Below are positions 47,219-54,811 of a stretch of 64,000 bases of DNA, one piece after another. The stretch is from Leucobacter celer subsp. astrifaciens (GTDB lineage: Bacteria > Actinomycetota > Actinomycetes > Actinomycetales > Microbacteriaceae), in NCBI RefSeq assembly GCF_001273835.1, contig NZ_JHEI01000134.1, positions 1 to 64,000 on the forward strand, in the 5' to 3' direction. Within the stretch, counting starts at the first letter, position 1; every line of letters starts with the position of its first letter. Both the position numbers and the translations under genes were made by a program. The notes under the pieces are model-generated. The model was not told the origin of the DNA and did not search any database. It saw only the letters and a list, made by a program, of their open reading frames with translations.

Positions 47219-48558
47219 GATTCCGCCTTCTCCTCTGCGCCCGCGGCGCTCGGCTCCACGTCCGACGGTACCCGAGACGCCTCACCCGGCAGCCGCACTT
47301 CGAGCCTGGCACCGCCCGCTCCGGCCTCCCCGAAACGCACCTCGCCGCCCACCTCGCGCACCCGCTCGGCGAGCCCGCTCAACCCGAAGCCCCCGAGCCG
47401 CATCCGCTCGGGATCGGGGCCCACCCCGTCGTCCTCGACCAGCAGTACGACCCCGCCCTCCGCAGGCGCAGTGAGCGTGAGCAGCACACGCGACGCACGC
47501 GCATGCTTGCGGGCGTTCGCCAGTCCCTCCTGCGCCGCGCGCAGCAGCACGACCTGGTGCTCCCGATCCAGCGAGACGGTGTCGAGTGCGCACTCCACCC
47601 GCAGCCCCGCATCAGCGCTCAGGCGGGCCGCGACCCGCTCGATCGCCGCCTCGAGCCCGCCGTCGCCGAGCGGCTGCGTGGTCGCGACGAGCGCCCGCGC
47701 CTCGCCGACCGCCTCGCGCGCCGCCTCCCCGACGCGGGAGAGGCGATCCCTCGCCCGCTCCGCATCGCCGCTGTCGAGGGCCCGCTGCGCCTGCTCGCTC
47801 AGCATGACGAGCCCGGCGAGCGTCTGCGTGAGCGTGTCGTGCAGTTCGCGCGAGAGCCGGTCCCGCTCGCGCCCGGCGCCAGCCTGCTCGGAGAGCGCCG
47901 CCACCTCGGCCTGCGAAGCGCGCAGCTGCTCGGCGAGCGCACGATACCGCTCCCCCTGCGCGAAGATCCGCGAGATCCACGTGCCCATCACCACGGCGAA
48001 GGTGAACGAGAGCACCACGATCGCCGAGGCCTCTCCGAATCCAGCGAGCACCCCATGCCGCTCGAAGGCTAGGAGGAACCCGGCCCCGACGGCGAGCGCC
48101 AGCACCGCACTCCAGATGACGGCGTCGCGGTACCGGGCGATGATCGTCCAGATCATCGGATACGCGAGCGCCTGCAGCGTCGCGTAGCTCGGCAGGATCG
48201 CCGTGGCCGCGCCGACGATCAGCACGAGCACGCTCAGGTAGACGAGGTCGGACGGACGCGCCGGCTCCTCGCACACCGCCCGCCGGAGAGCGGAGCGCCC
48301 CAGGCAGAGGTACCAGACGACCAGCAGCGCGAGCACTCCGAGCGTCGTCGCCAGATCGAGGAGCGAGCCGGGGTCCTCGTCGAGGACGACGTCGAGGTAG
48401 CCGATGACCCCCATCACCGCGACGGTCGCCGCGACGCCCAGATCCCACCACAGCAGCGGACGCCGCCGCCTCGCCACCTCGCCGATGTGCGGCAGCGACT
48501 GCGATGCGGGCGGCTGCGATGCGGCCGATCCCGCGCTGCTCGACGTCACTGCGTTCAT
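47215..48558 (-). CDS. NarL-type sensor histidine kinase
   Basis: The 447-residue kinase has an N-terminal membrane domain with about five to six helices (residues 35-200). It is followed by a HisKA_3 module, with the phospho-acceptor histidine in RDRLSRELHDTLTQTLAG near residue 239. The HATPase module shows LANARKHARASRV (N-box) and GGFGLSGLAERVREVGG (G-box). There is no large extracellular sensor domain, so it may sense within the membrane. It is co-translated with the response regulator and lies 325 bp downstream of an ABC exporter operon on the same strand, an arrangement common for envelope-stress or antibiotic detoxification modules. Confidence 0.92.
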   Translation of the reverse strand: MNAVTSSSAGSAASQPPASQSLPHIGEVARRRRPLLWWDLGVAATVAVMGVIGYLDVVLDEDPGSLLDLATTLGVLALLVVWYLCLGRSALRRAVCEEPARPSDLVYLSVLVLIVGAATAILPSYATLQALAYPMIWTIIARYRDAVIWSAVLALAVGAGFLLAFERHGVLAGFGEASAIVVLSFTFAVVMGTWISRIFAQGERYRALAEQLRASQAEVAALSEQAGAGRERDRLSRELHDTLTQTLAGLVMLSEQAQRALDSGDAERARDRLSRVGEAAREAVGEARALVATTQPLGDGGLEAAIERVAARLSADAGLRVECALDTVSLDREHQVVLLRAAQEGLANARKHARASRVLLTLTAPAEGGVVLLVEDDGVGPDPERMRLGGFGLSGLAERVREVGGEVRFGEAGAGGARLEVRLPGEASRVPSDVEPSAAGAEEKAES

Positions 48559-48665
48559 GTTCTCACCCTCTCACGGACCACTGACGACTGGTCGAGATCG
48601 CGCTTCTGCCCAGCACGCAGCATCCCCGCCTCTGCGAGAGGCGACCGAGATGCCCGCTGTACGTA

Positions 48666-48725
48666 TGGGATCTGCCGAAGATATGAGGTTCTGGCCCGAG
48701 ACGCGCATATCATCGGCAGATCCCA
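48666..48725. repeat. 60-nt hairpin ahead of the kinase gene
   Basis: Arms of 20 nt, TGGGATCTGCCGAAGATATG and its complement, pair with one mismatch around a 20-nt centre. It lies 108 bp upstream of the kinase start and probably inside its leader. It is different in sequence from families A-D. Confidence 0.85.
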
Positions 48726-48749
48726 GATATACGGCCACCGACACCGCCG

Positions 48750-48891
48750 GCGCGTTACACCCCTAGGACCGCTGCGGCAGTAGCCGCACCAGCGACGCAC
48801 GGCAAACGCTGACGCGTCTGCTCTATGTGCGCTGCGGCAGTGGCCGCACCAGCGACGGTCGGCGAACGCTGGCGCGTTCGCCCCTAAGACC
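48750..48891. repeat. 60-bp tandem repeat, about 2.3 copies, covering the permease stop
   Basis: GCTGCGGCAGTRGCCGCACCAGCGACG starts at 48771 and 48831, exactly 60 bp apart, and GCGTT...CCCCTARGACC repeats at 48752 and 48874. The unit holds GCGAACGC/GCGTTCGC, a hairpin resembling that at 53848-53893. The permease stop (48884-48886) lies in the last unit. The rest of the 325-bp gap between the ABC and kinase genes holds only the 60-nt hairpin. Confidence 0.85.
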
Positions 48892-49792
48892 GTCGCTGCC
48901 ATCTGAACGTGAGGCGGCTCGCCACGAGGCCGACCACCAGCCAGACGCCGAGGTTCAGCGCCACGAGGCCCAGATCCCACGAGCCCGACTGCTCGAGCGC
49001 CGCGAAGTCCTCGGGCAGGAACACCGAGCGCATGCCCTGCGCCAACCACTTCAGCGGGAACGCCGAGGCCACGTTCTGCAGCCACTCCGGCAGCATCGTG
49101 AACTGCAGGTAGACGCCCGAGATGAACTGCAGCAGCAGCACGATCGGCAGCACCACGGCGGTCGCGCTGCGCGACGAGCGCGGCACGGCGGCGAGCGCCA
49201 CACCCAGCAGGGTCATGGTCGCGATCCCGAGCACGAACAGCCACGCGAAGCGCAGCCAGAGCGCGGGATCGCTCGGCAGCTCCACGCCCAGCACCAGGGC
49301 CGCGAAGGCGAGCAGCAGCGCCGTCTGCGCCAGCGAGGTGAGAAGGATCATGCCCGCCTTGCCCAGGAAGTACGACACCGGCGACATCGGGGTGCCGCCC
49401 AGCCTGCGCAACCACCCCTCACCGCGCTCCCGCGCGATGTCGACGGCGAGGTTCTGCACTCCCGAGAGCAGCAGTCCCGCGGCCACCATGCCGGGCAGGT
49501 AGTACGCCGCCATGGTGACGCCCGGCGCGATCTCGCCCATCGATTCGAAGGCGACGCCGAAGATGCCGAGCATCAGGATCGGGAAGAGGAAGGTGAAGAA
49601 CACCGTGTCGGGGGTGCGGAAGTACCCGCGCAGTTCGAGCAGCACGGTGCTCCACCCCGCGCGCAGGATCCCGGGAGCACGATGCCGCGGGATCGGAGCG
49701 GGACCGTCCGGGCGTGGGACCGCGCCGGATCTGGCATCGGCCGCGGGGGACGGCGCGATGCGCGCCCCGGAGGTCTCGGGTGTCGTGCTCAT
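48884..49792 (-). CDS. ABC-2 type transporter permease
   Basis: The 302-residue permease has a basic, Pro-rich N-terminus and about six membrane helices, with FFTFLFPILMLGIFGVAF and ARERGEGWLRRLGGTPMSPVSYFLGK, the conserved ABC-2 signature just before helix 3. Later PRSSRSATAVVLPIVLLLQFISGVYLQF lies in the second half. The ATG overlaps the ATPase stop by 4 bp. The substrate is not evident; related pairs export lipids or antibiotics, and the adjacent two-component system favours a role in resistance or envelope stress. Its stop codon lies inside a 60-bp tandem repeat. Confidence 0.92.
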   Translation of the reverse strand: MSTTPETSGARIAPSPAADARSGAVPRPDGPAPIPRHRAPGILRAGWSTVLLELRGYFRTPDTVFFTFLFPILMLGIFGVAFESMGEIAPGVTMAAYYLPGMVAAGLLLSGVQNLAVDIARERGEGWLRRLGGTPMSPVSYFLGKAGMILLTSLAQTALLLAFAALVLGVELPSDPALWLRFAWLFVLGIATMTLLGVALAAVPRSSRSATAVVLPIVLLLQFISGVYLQFTMLPEWLQNVASAFPLKWLAQGMRSVFLPEDFAALEQSGSWDLGLVALNLGVWLVVGLVASRLTFRWQRRS

Positions 49793-50661
49793 GATTCCGC
49801 TCCGATCAGTTCCAGGTAGATCTCCTCGAGCATGGGCCGCCGCACCTCGAGCTCGGCGGGCTCGTCGCCCGGCAGCCCCGCAGCCGAGGCCTCCTCGCAC
49901 AGCCGCGCGACCAGCCGCCCGGGAGTCGCGGTGCGCTGCTCGCGCAGCTCGCCCGAGGCGTCGCGCCACCGCACCAGCGGCACTCGGGCGTCGGCGCCCC
50001 CGAGCTCGCCGGGCGGCGCCTCTGCCGCGATCCTGCCGTTCGAGAGCACGCCGACCCGGTCGGCGAGGTGCGCGGCCTCGTCGAGATAGTGGGTGGTGAG
50101 CAGGATCGCGGCCCCCTCCCCGGTCAGGCTCTCCAGCATGTCCCAGAACTGCCTTCTGGCCTCGGGATCGAAGCCGGTGGTCGGCTCGTCGAGGAACAGC
50201 AGCTCGGGGCGGCCCACGATTCCGAGCGCCACGTCGAGACGGCGTTGCTGGCCGCCCGAGAGCTTGGCGGCGCGCTTGCCCGCGTGCTCCGTGAGCCCGA
50301 CCAGGTCGAGCACCTCGTCGACGCCTCGCGGGTGGGGATAGAGCGAGCCGAAGTGCGACACCAGCTCGCGCGCCGTGTAGGGGCCGAGGTCGCCGGTGCT
50401 CTGGGTGACGATGCCGATGCGGGATCGCCAGGCGCGGCTCGCAGTCAGCGGATCCTCGCCGAGCACGTCGACCGTGCCGGCTTCCGGGCGCCGGATCCCC
50501 TCCAGGATCTCGATCGTCGTGCTCTTGCCCGCGCCGTTCGGCCCGAGCAGGGCGTAGGTCTCGCCGGGGGCGATGTCGAGGTCGATCCCGCTCAGGATCG
50601 CACGATCGCCGTATCGCTTGCTGAGGCCGCGCACCCGCACGGCCGCTCCACTCTGATTCAT
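49789..50661 (-). CDS. ABC transporter ATP-binding protein (DrrA-like)
   Basis: The 290-residue ATPase has Walker A GPNGAGKSTT near residue 39, the Q-loop region GIVTQSTGDLGPYTARELV, signature KLSGGQQRRLDVALGI near 132, Walker B LLFLDEPTTGFDPEAR near 152 and H-loop TTHYLDEAAHLADRV. A C-terminal domain carries the LEEIYLELIG end typical of DrrA-like ATPases. It pairs with the ABC-2 permease by an ATGA overlap. A perfect 22-bp palindrome 57 bp upstream is a candidate operator for the nearby response regulator. Confidence 0.93.
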   Translation of the reverse strand: MNQSGAAVRVRGLSKRYGDRAILSGIDLDIAPGETYALLGPNGAGKSTTIEILEGIRRPEAGTVDVLGEDPLTASRAWRSRIGIVTQSTGDLGPYTARELVSHFGSLYPHPRGVDEVLDLVGLTEHAGKRAAKLSGGQQRRLDVALGIVGRPELLFLDEPTTGFDPEARRQFWDMLESLTGEGAAILLTTHYLDEAAHLADRVGVLSNGRIAAEAPPGELGGADARVPLVRWRDASGELREQRTATPGRLVARLCEEASAAGLPGDEPAELEVRRPMLEEIYLELIGAES

Positions 50662-50717
50662 GCTTCCAGCCTGCACTCCGGGCGCGCGCGGCGGCAGCGA
50701 CCGACCGTGCGATTTCC

Positions 50718-50739
50718 GCATCCACCGATCGGTGGATGC
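50718..50739. promoter_or_regulatory. 22-bp perfect palindrome upstream of the ABC exporter
   Basis: Arms GCATCCACCGA and TCGGTGGATGC meet without a spacer, centred 67 bp ahead of the ATPase start. The position suits a transcription factor operator, most simply that of the neighbouring NarL-type regulator. Confidence 0.6.
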
Positions 50740-50837
50740 TTCCACGCGATGCCCGGCCGACACCGCAAGCCCCGCGCACGACGCCGGGGTACTCGCTCCG
50801 AACGATCGGATCGGTTTCGTCGGGAGAGAGACGCCTT

Positions 50838-50892
50838 CGCGCGTCAGTAGTTGTCGCCAAACCTCTCGCGAGGTAGCAACTACTGGCGCGCG
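50838..50892. repeat. 55-nt hairpin element (family B, copy 2)
   Basis: Same length and arms as 15105-15159 (CGCGCGTCAGTAGTTGTC, CAACTACTGGCGCGCG), with two or three changes and a centre reading CAAACCTCTCGCGAGG. It lies in the 297-bp region between the divergent ABC and threonine aldolase genes. Confidence 0.9.
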
Positions 50893-50946
50893 AAGATATG
50901 GGCACGAGGATCGGGCTGGGCGCGGATCGCAGGCGCTACAGCGGCA

Positions 50947-50952
50947 TAGGCT
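50947..50952 (+). promoter_or_regulatory. -10 box TAGGCT for the threonine aldolase gene
   Basis: TAGGCT ends 6 nt before the GTG at 50959, matching the leaderless pattern. Confidence 0.5.
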
Positions 50953-50958
50953 GGACGA

Positions 50959-52011
50959 GTGAGCAACGAAACACCGCACGACCTCCCCATCTCCTTCGCA
51001 TCGGACAACTACGCGGGTGTGCACCCCGAGGTGCTCGAGGCCATCGCGACGGCGAACACCGGCCACGCGCCGGCCTACGGCTCCGATCCCTGGACGGCGC
51101 GCTTCGGCGCGATCGTCAGGAATCTCTTCGGCGAGCAGGCCGAGGCGTTCCCGGTCTTCAACGGGACCGGCGCCAACGTGCTCTCGCTGCAGGCCTCGCT
51201 GCCGCGCTGGGGTGCGGTGATCTGCGCGCAGACCGCGCACATCAACGTCGACGAGGGCGGGGCGCCCGAGCGGGTCGCCGCCCTCAAACTGCTGGCGGTG
51301 CCCGCCGAGCACGGCAAACTCACTCCCGAACTCGTGGATCGCGAGGCCTGGGGCTGGGGCGACGAGCACCGCGCGCAGCCCCTCGCCGTCTCGATCTCGC
51401 AGAGCACCGAGCTCGGCACCTGCTACACGGCGGCGGAGGTGCGGGCGCTCGCGGATCACGCGCACGAGCGCGGCATGGTGCTGCACATGGACGGCTCGCG
51501 TCTCGGCAACGCCGCCGCGCACCTCGGCTGCTCGCTCGCCGAGATCACGAGCGAGGCCGGCGTCGATGTGCTCAGCCTCGGCGGCACCAAGAACGGCCTG
51601 CTCGGGGCCGAAGCGGTCGTCGTGCTGAACCCGGCGGCCGCGACGGGACTCCCGTACCTGCGCAAGCTCGACATGCAGCTGGGCTCGAAGATGCGCTTCA
51701 TCTCGGCGCAGCTGCTCTCGCTCTACGAGGGGGATCTCTGGCTGCGCTCAGCCGGCCACGCCAACGCCATGGCTGCGCGCCTGCGCGCGGGGCTCGAGGC
51801 GCTCATCGCCGACGGCGCGGATATCGTTCTGCCCCATCCGACGCAGTCGAACGCGGTCTTCGCCGAGCTGCCACCCGCGGCGAAGGCCCGGGCGCACCAG
51901 CGCTTCCACTTCTACGATTGGCCGGGCGACGACTCGCTCGTGCGCCTCATGTGCGCCTTCGACACGACGCCCGACGACGTCGATGCGCTCCTCTCCGCGA
52001 TCGCGGGCTGA
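50959..52011 (+). CDS. Low-specificity L-threonine aldolase
   Basis: The 350-residue PLP enzyme starts MSNETPHDLPISFASDNYAGVHPEVLEAI and carries VFNGTGANVLSLQASL and HMDGSRLGNAAAHLG (substrate and phosphate contacts). The Schiff-base lysine is in SLGGTKNGLLGAE near residue 211. It splits threonine or allo-threonine to glycine and acetaldehyde. Length is usual for the family. The GTG start is supported by a leaderless TAGGCT box. It runs toward a convergent TetR gene with no clear terminator between them. Confidence 0.93.
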   Translation: MSNETPHDLPISFASDNYAGVHPEVLEAIATANTGHAPAYGSDPWTARFGAIVRNLFGEQAEAFPVFNGTGANVLSLQASLPRWGAVICAQTAHINVDEGGAPERVAALKLLAVPAEHGKLTPELVDREAWGWGDEHRAQPLAVSISQSTELGTCYTAAEVRALADHAHERGMVLHMDGSRLGNAAAHLGCSLAEITSEAGVDVLSLGGTKNGLLGAEAVVVLNPAAATGLPYLRKLDMQLGSKMRFISAQLLSLYEGDLWLRSAGHANAMAARLRAGLEALIADGADIVLPHPTQSNAVFAELPPAAKARAHQRFHFYDWPGDDSLVRLMCAFDTTPDDVDALLSAIAG

Positions 52012-52053
52012 TCCGCTCGGCGAAGCCGGCCATCCTGCGCGCGGAGCGCTCGC

Positions 52054-52704
52054 TCAGACCGATGCGAGGCGGTGCTCGAGCTGGTCGAGGATCATGCCGA
52101 GCCCCACTTCGAACTCGTCGGCGAAGACGTAGTCCCGGTCGGTCGTGAGCTCGCCGACCAGCGCGGCGAGATGCGGATACTCCGCGAGCGCAGGCGCGAC
52201 CTGCCGCGCGAAATCACCCGCGTTCTCGGCGACCGCCGGATCGAACGGCAGGGTCTGCTCGGTGAGCACGAAGCCGTAGACGTACGCGTCGATCACCGAG
52301 AAGGCCTGCGAGGCGAGCAGCAGCGGGAAGCCGCCGCGGTGCAGACAGCCGATCACAGCGTCGTGATGCTTCAGCAGCGCGGGGCCGGGCGCGCTGCGCG
52401 ACTCGATGAGCCCGAGCGCCCAGGGGTGGGCCGCCAGCACCTCTCGCGCAGATCGAGCCCGCCGCAGCATGCCCTCGCGCCACGAGTCCGCCGCACGCGG
52501 GAGGCGGATCTGCGCGAACACCCAGTCGGCGAGACCGTCGAGCAGCGCTTCCTTGCCCGCGACGTGATGGTAGAGCGACATCGCCTCCACCGAGAGTTCG
52601 CGGCCCACGTTCCGCATGCTCACCGCGGTCAGCCCGCCGCGGTCGGCAACGCCTGCCGCAGCCGAGATGATCCTCTCCGGGCTCAGGGGTTCACGAGCGC
52701 CCAC
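52054..52704 (-). CDS. TetR-family repressor with TetR-class C-terminal domain
   Basis: The 216-residue protein begins MGAREPLSPERIISAAAGVADRGGLTAVSMRNVGRELSVEAMSLYHHVAGKEALLDGLADWV, a full TetR N-terminal HTH. The C-terminal half resembles the tetracycline-repressor ligand domain. GGAGG five nt ahead of the GTG at 52704 supports that start. It is divergent from an alcohol dehydrogenase-like gene, and two CTTAC...GTAAG palindromes lie between them. It therefore probably represses that gene and itself until a small molecule binds. Confidence 0.93.
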   Translation of the reverse strand: MGAREPLSPERIISAAAGVADRGGLTAVSMRNVGRELSVEAMSLYHHVAGKEALLDGLADWVFAQIRLPRAADSWREGMLRRARSAREVLAAHPWALGLIESRSAPGPALLKHHDAVIGCLHRGGFPLLLASQAFSVIDAYVYGFVLTEQTLPFDPAVAENAGDFARQVAPALAEYPHLAALVGELTTDRDYVFADEFEVGLGMILDQLEHRLASV

Positions 52705-52746
52705 GCCGCCTCCGTTCCGAATCGTTCATGCACCGGTGCTTGTGCA

Positions 52747-52760
52747 CTTACAGATGTAAG
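52747..52760. promoter_or_regulatory. Operator 1 of the TetR regulator (CTTACAGATGTAAG)
   Basis: A perfect 6+2+6 palindrome between the divergent TetR and oxidoreductase genes. It is closer to the TetR start. Confidence 0.75.
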
Positions 52761-52780
52761 GCTATCGTGAATCCTACAGA

Positions 52781-52794
52781 CTTACATCCGTAAG
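52781..52794. promoter_or_regulatory. Operator 2 of the TetR regulator (CTTACATCCGTAAG)
   Basis: A 5+4+5 palindrome centred 34 bp from operator 1. It overlaps the TAAGGAG ribosome-binding site of the oxidoreductase gene, so repressor binding would also block translation start if the mRNA begins here. Confidence 0.75.
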
Positions 52795-52802
52795 GAGATG
52801 TC

Positions 52803-53756
52803 ATGCAGGCAGCACTCGCCGGGCCGTACGGGCCGCCCGAGACGATCCGCATCGCGGAGATCCCCACCCCCGAACCGCGGGCCGGCGAGGTGCTGCTGCG
52901 GGTCGCCGCGACCCCGGTGACCGCCGGCGACGCACGCATCCGGGCCGGACGTTTCCCACCGGGCTTCGGCCTGCTCGCACGGCTGGGCATCGGCATGCGC
53001 GGCCCCCGCCGCCCGGTGCTCGGCGTGGTCTGCTCGGGCGTCGTCGAGCGAGTCGGCCCCGGGGTCGATGCCCTCGCGCCGGGCGACGCCGTCGCCGGCA
53101 TGACGGGCGCCCGCATGGGCGCGCACGCGGAGTACCTCGCGGTCGCAGCGACCAGGCTCGTGCCGAAGCCGGCGGAGGTCTCGCACGCAGAGGCCGCCGG
53201 GGCGCTCTTCGGCGGCACCACCGCGCTCCACTTCCTGCGTGATCGAGCCGCCGTACAGCCCGGCCAGCGGGTGCTCGTCAACGGAGCCTCGGGTTCGGTC
53301 GGCAGTGCCGCCGTACAGCTGGCGCGCGTGCTGGGAGCCGAGGTCACCGCCGTGACGAGCGGCCGCAACCGCCGGCTCGTCTCGGAACTCGGCGCAACGC
53401 ACGTCATCGACTACACCACGGCGCCGGTCGCGGAACTGCGCGGCGACTACGACGTGGTCTTCGATGCCGTCGGCAACATCACCCGCGCCGACGGACCGCG
53501 CCTGCTGGGCCCGGACGGCGCGCTGGTGCTCGCGGTGGCCGGCCTCGGCGACACGCTGCGCGCACGGGGTCGCGTCCACGCGGGCGTGGCCCCGGAGCGC
53601 CCGGAGGACTTCGCCCTGCTGCTCGACCTCGTCGCGCAGGGGCGATTCGATCCGCTCGTGCGCACGCTCGACGGGCTCGGCTCGATCCCCGAGGCGCATC
53701 GCTTCGTGGACAGCGGCCGCAAGGTCGGCAACCTCGTCGTACGGCTGGAGAGCTGA
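52803..53756 (+). CDS. Zinc-independent NAD(P)-dependent quinone oxidoreductase-like protein (MDR family)
   Basis: The 317-residue protein starts MQAALAGPYGPPETIRIAEI. It shows PRRPVLGVVCSGVVERVGPGVDAL, then FGGTTALHFLRDRAAVQPGQRVLVNGASGSVGSAAVQLARVLG, the nucleotide-binding GxxGxxG site (NGASGSVGSA). No zinc-coordinating cysteines are evident, so quinone- or enone-reductase activity is more likely than alcohol dehydrogenase. TAAGGAG immediately precedes the ATG. It is divergent from a TetR repressor whose operators lie between them, which suggests induction by a toxic small molecule. Confidence 0.9.
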   Translation: MQAALAGPYGPPETIRIAEIPTPEPRAGEVLLRVAATPVTAGDARIRAGRFPPGFGLLARLGIGMRGPRRPVLGVVCSGVVERVGPGVDALAPGDAVAGMTGARMGAHAEYLAVAATRLVPKPAEVSHAEAAGALFGGTTALHFLRDRAAVQPGQRVLVNGASGSVGSAAVQLARVLGAEVTAVTSGRNRRLVSELGATHVIDYTTAPVAELRGDYDVVFDAVGNITRADGPRLLGPDGALVLAVAGLGDTLRARGRVHAGVAPERPEDFALLLDLVAQGRFDPLVRTLDGLGSIPEAHRFVDSGRKVGNLVVRLES

Positions 53757-53779
53757 GCGGCGACCACGGAGAGCGGGGT

Positions 53780-53807
53780 GGTTTCGACTCGCTGCGCTCG
53801 CTCAACC
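53780..53807. repeat. Single family-A arm after the oxidoreductase gene
   Basis: GGTTTCGACTCGCTGCGCTC...CTCAACC, an intact 28-bp right arm, lies 24 bp beyond the stop codon. No left arm accompanies it. Confidence 0.9.
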
Positions 53808-53847
53808 GGCGGGTGGGTCCTGCGATGCGCTGGCGCAGTAGCGCCAC

Positions 53848-53893
53848 CGCGAAATGCGCAGAACGCTGGCGCGTTCTGCCCCAGCATTTCGCG
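53848..53893. repeat. Nested hairpin (46 nt)
   Basis: Outer arms CGCGAAATGC/GCATTTCGCG and inner arms AGAACGC/GCGTTCT form a nested structure. The inner GAACGC-TGGC-GCGTTC core also appears near 48860. It falls between the oxidoreductase gene and the lysE stop and could act as a terminator for either. Confidence 0.8.
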
Positions 53894-53948
53894 CACGCAG
53901 GATGACGGGAGCGCACGAACCCGCCCAGGGGCGGCAGGACGACGGCCG

Positions 53949-54563
53949 CTACACCCCGACGCCGCCGAAGACCAGGCGCGCCGCGATCACGAGCATCACG
54001 CCCGCCACGACCCAGTCGAGCACCTGCCACGAGCGCGGCGTCGCGAAGAAGCGCGTCAGCGCCCGCGCGCCGTAGCCGAGCAGGAAGAACCAGGCGATGC
54101 TCGCGATCGCCCCGCCCGCCACGAACCACCAGCGGGCCGGATCGCCCTGCGCATTGCCGATCGATCCCATGAGCACCATCGTGTCGAGATAGACGTGCGG
54201 GTTGAGATAGGTGATGGCGAGGCAGGCGAGGATCGTGCGCTTGAGGGATCCCTCGGATCCCTCGTCCGCCACGAGCACCTCGGGTTTCATCGCCCGCCGC
54301 GCCGCGGCCCAGGCGTACCAGAGGAGGAACGCAACGCCGCCCCAGCGCACGATCTCGAGCAGGATCGGCGCGCGCTGCACCACGAAGCCGATGCCGGCGA
54401 CGCCCAGCACCTCGAGCAGCGCGTCGGTGAGCCCGCAGATCAGCACCACGGGCAGCACATGCTCGCGGCGGATCCCCTGGCGCAGCACGAACGCGTTCTG
54501 CGCACCGATGGCCACGATGAGCGAGAGTCCGCTGCCGGCTCCGACGAGAAGAGGAATGATCAC
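53949..54563 (-). CDS. LysE/ArgO-family amino acid exporter
   Basis: The 204-residue protein has six membrane helices and starts MIIPLLVGAGSGLSLIVAIGAQNAFVLRQGI, the LysE N-terminal signature, then EHVLPVVLICGLTDALLEVLG. The tail reads FATPRSWQVLDWVVAGVM. It exports basic amino acids such as lysine and arginine when they accumulate. The GTG start (54561-54563) has a TAACGT box 7 nt upstream. It is divergent from a LysG/ArgP-type regulator that almost certainly controls it. Confidence 0.94.
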   Translation of the reverse strand: MIIPLLVGAGSGLSLIVAIGAQNAFVLRQGIRREHVLPVVLICGLTDALLEVLGVAGIGFVVQRAPILLEIVRWGGVAFLLWYAWAAARRAMKPEVLVADEGSEGSLKRTILACLAITYLNPHVYLDTMVLMGSIGNAQGDPARWWFVAGGAIASIAWFFLLGYGARALTRFFATPRSWQVLDWVVAGVMLVIAARLVFGGVGV

Positions 54564-54570
54564 GCAGATG

Positions 54571-54576
54571 ACGTTA
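54571..54576 (-). promoter_or_regulatory. -10 box TAACGT for the lysE gene
   Basis: On the minus strand TAACGT ends 7 nt before the lysE GTG. The AT-richer segment further upstream (around 54600-54650) is the likely LysG-binding region, though no exact half-site was identified. Confidence 0.5.
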
Positions 54577-54811
54577 CGGGCTGCGCGCCTCGCATCTCTA
54601 CTTCAGCATGCCTATAGATTCTGAACTAACATAAGAATTGCTTCATAAGTGGGCGAGCAGGATCCCACGCGCCCAGTCCCGTTCACGTCCCGCATTTCGG
54701 CTACCACCGGTATTTCGGCTCGAATCATCGATCCCGATCCGAGACAACGGTGAGAGCCGAGGTATCGGCGGACAGGCCATCGGACGACCAGAACCGCTGA
54801 GGAGGCTGCGC

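Noticed and set aside
54638..54811. Upstream start for the LysG regulator
   Set aside because: The LysR fold begins at MDLPVEHL and GAGGAGG precedes that ATG.
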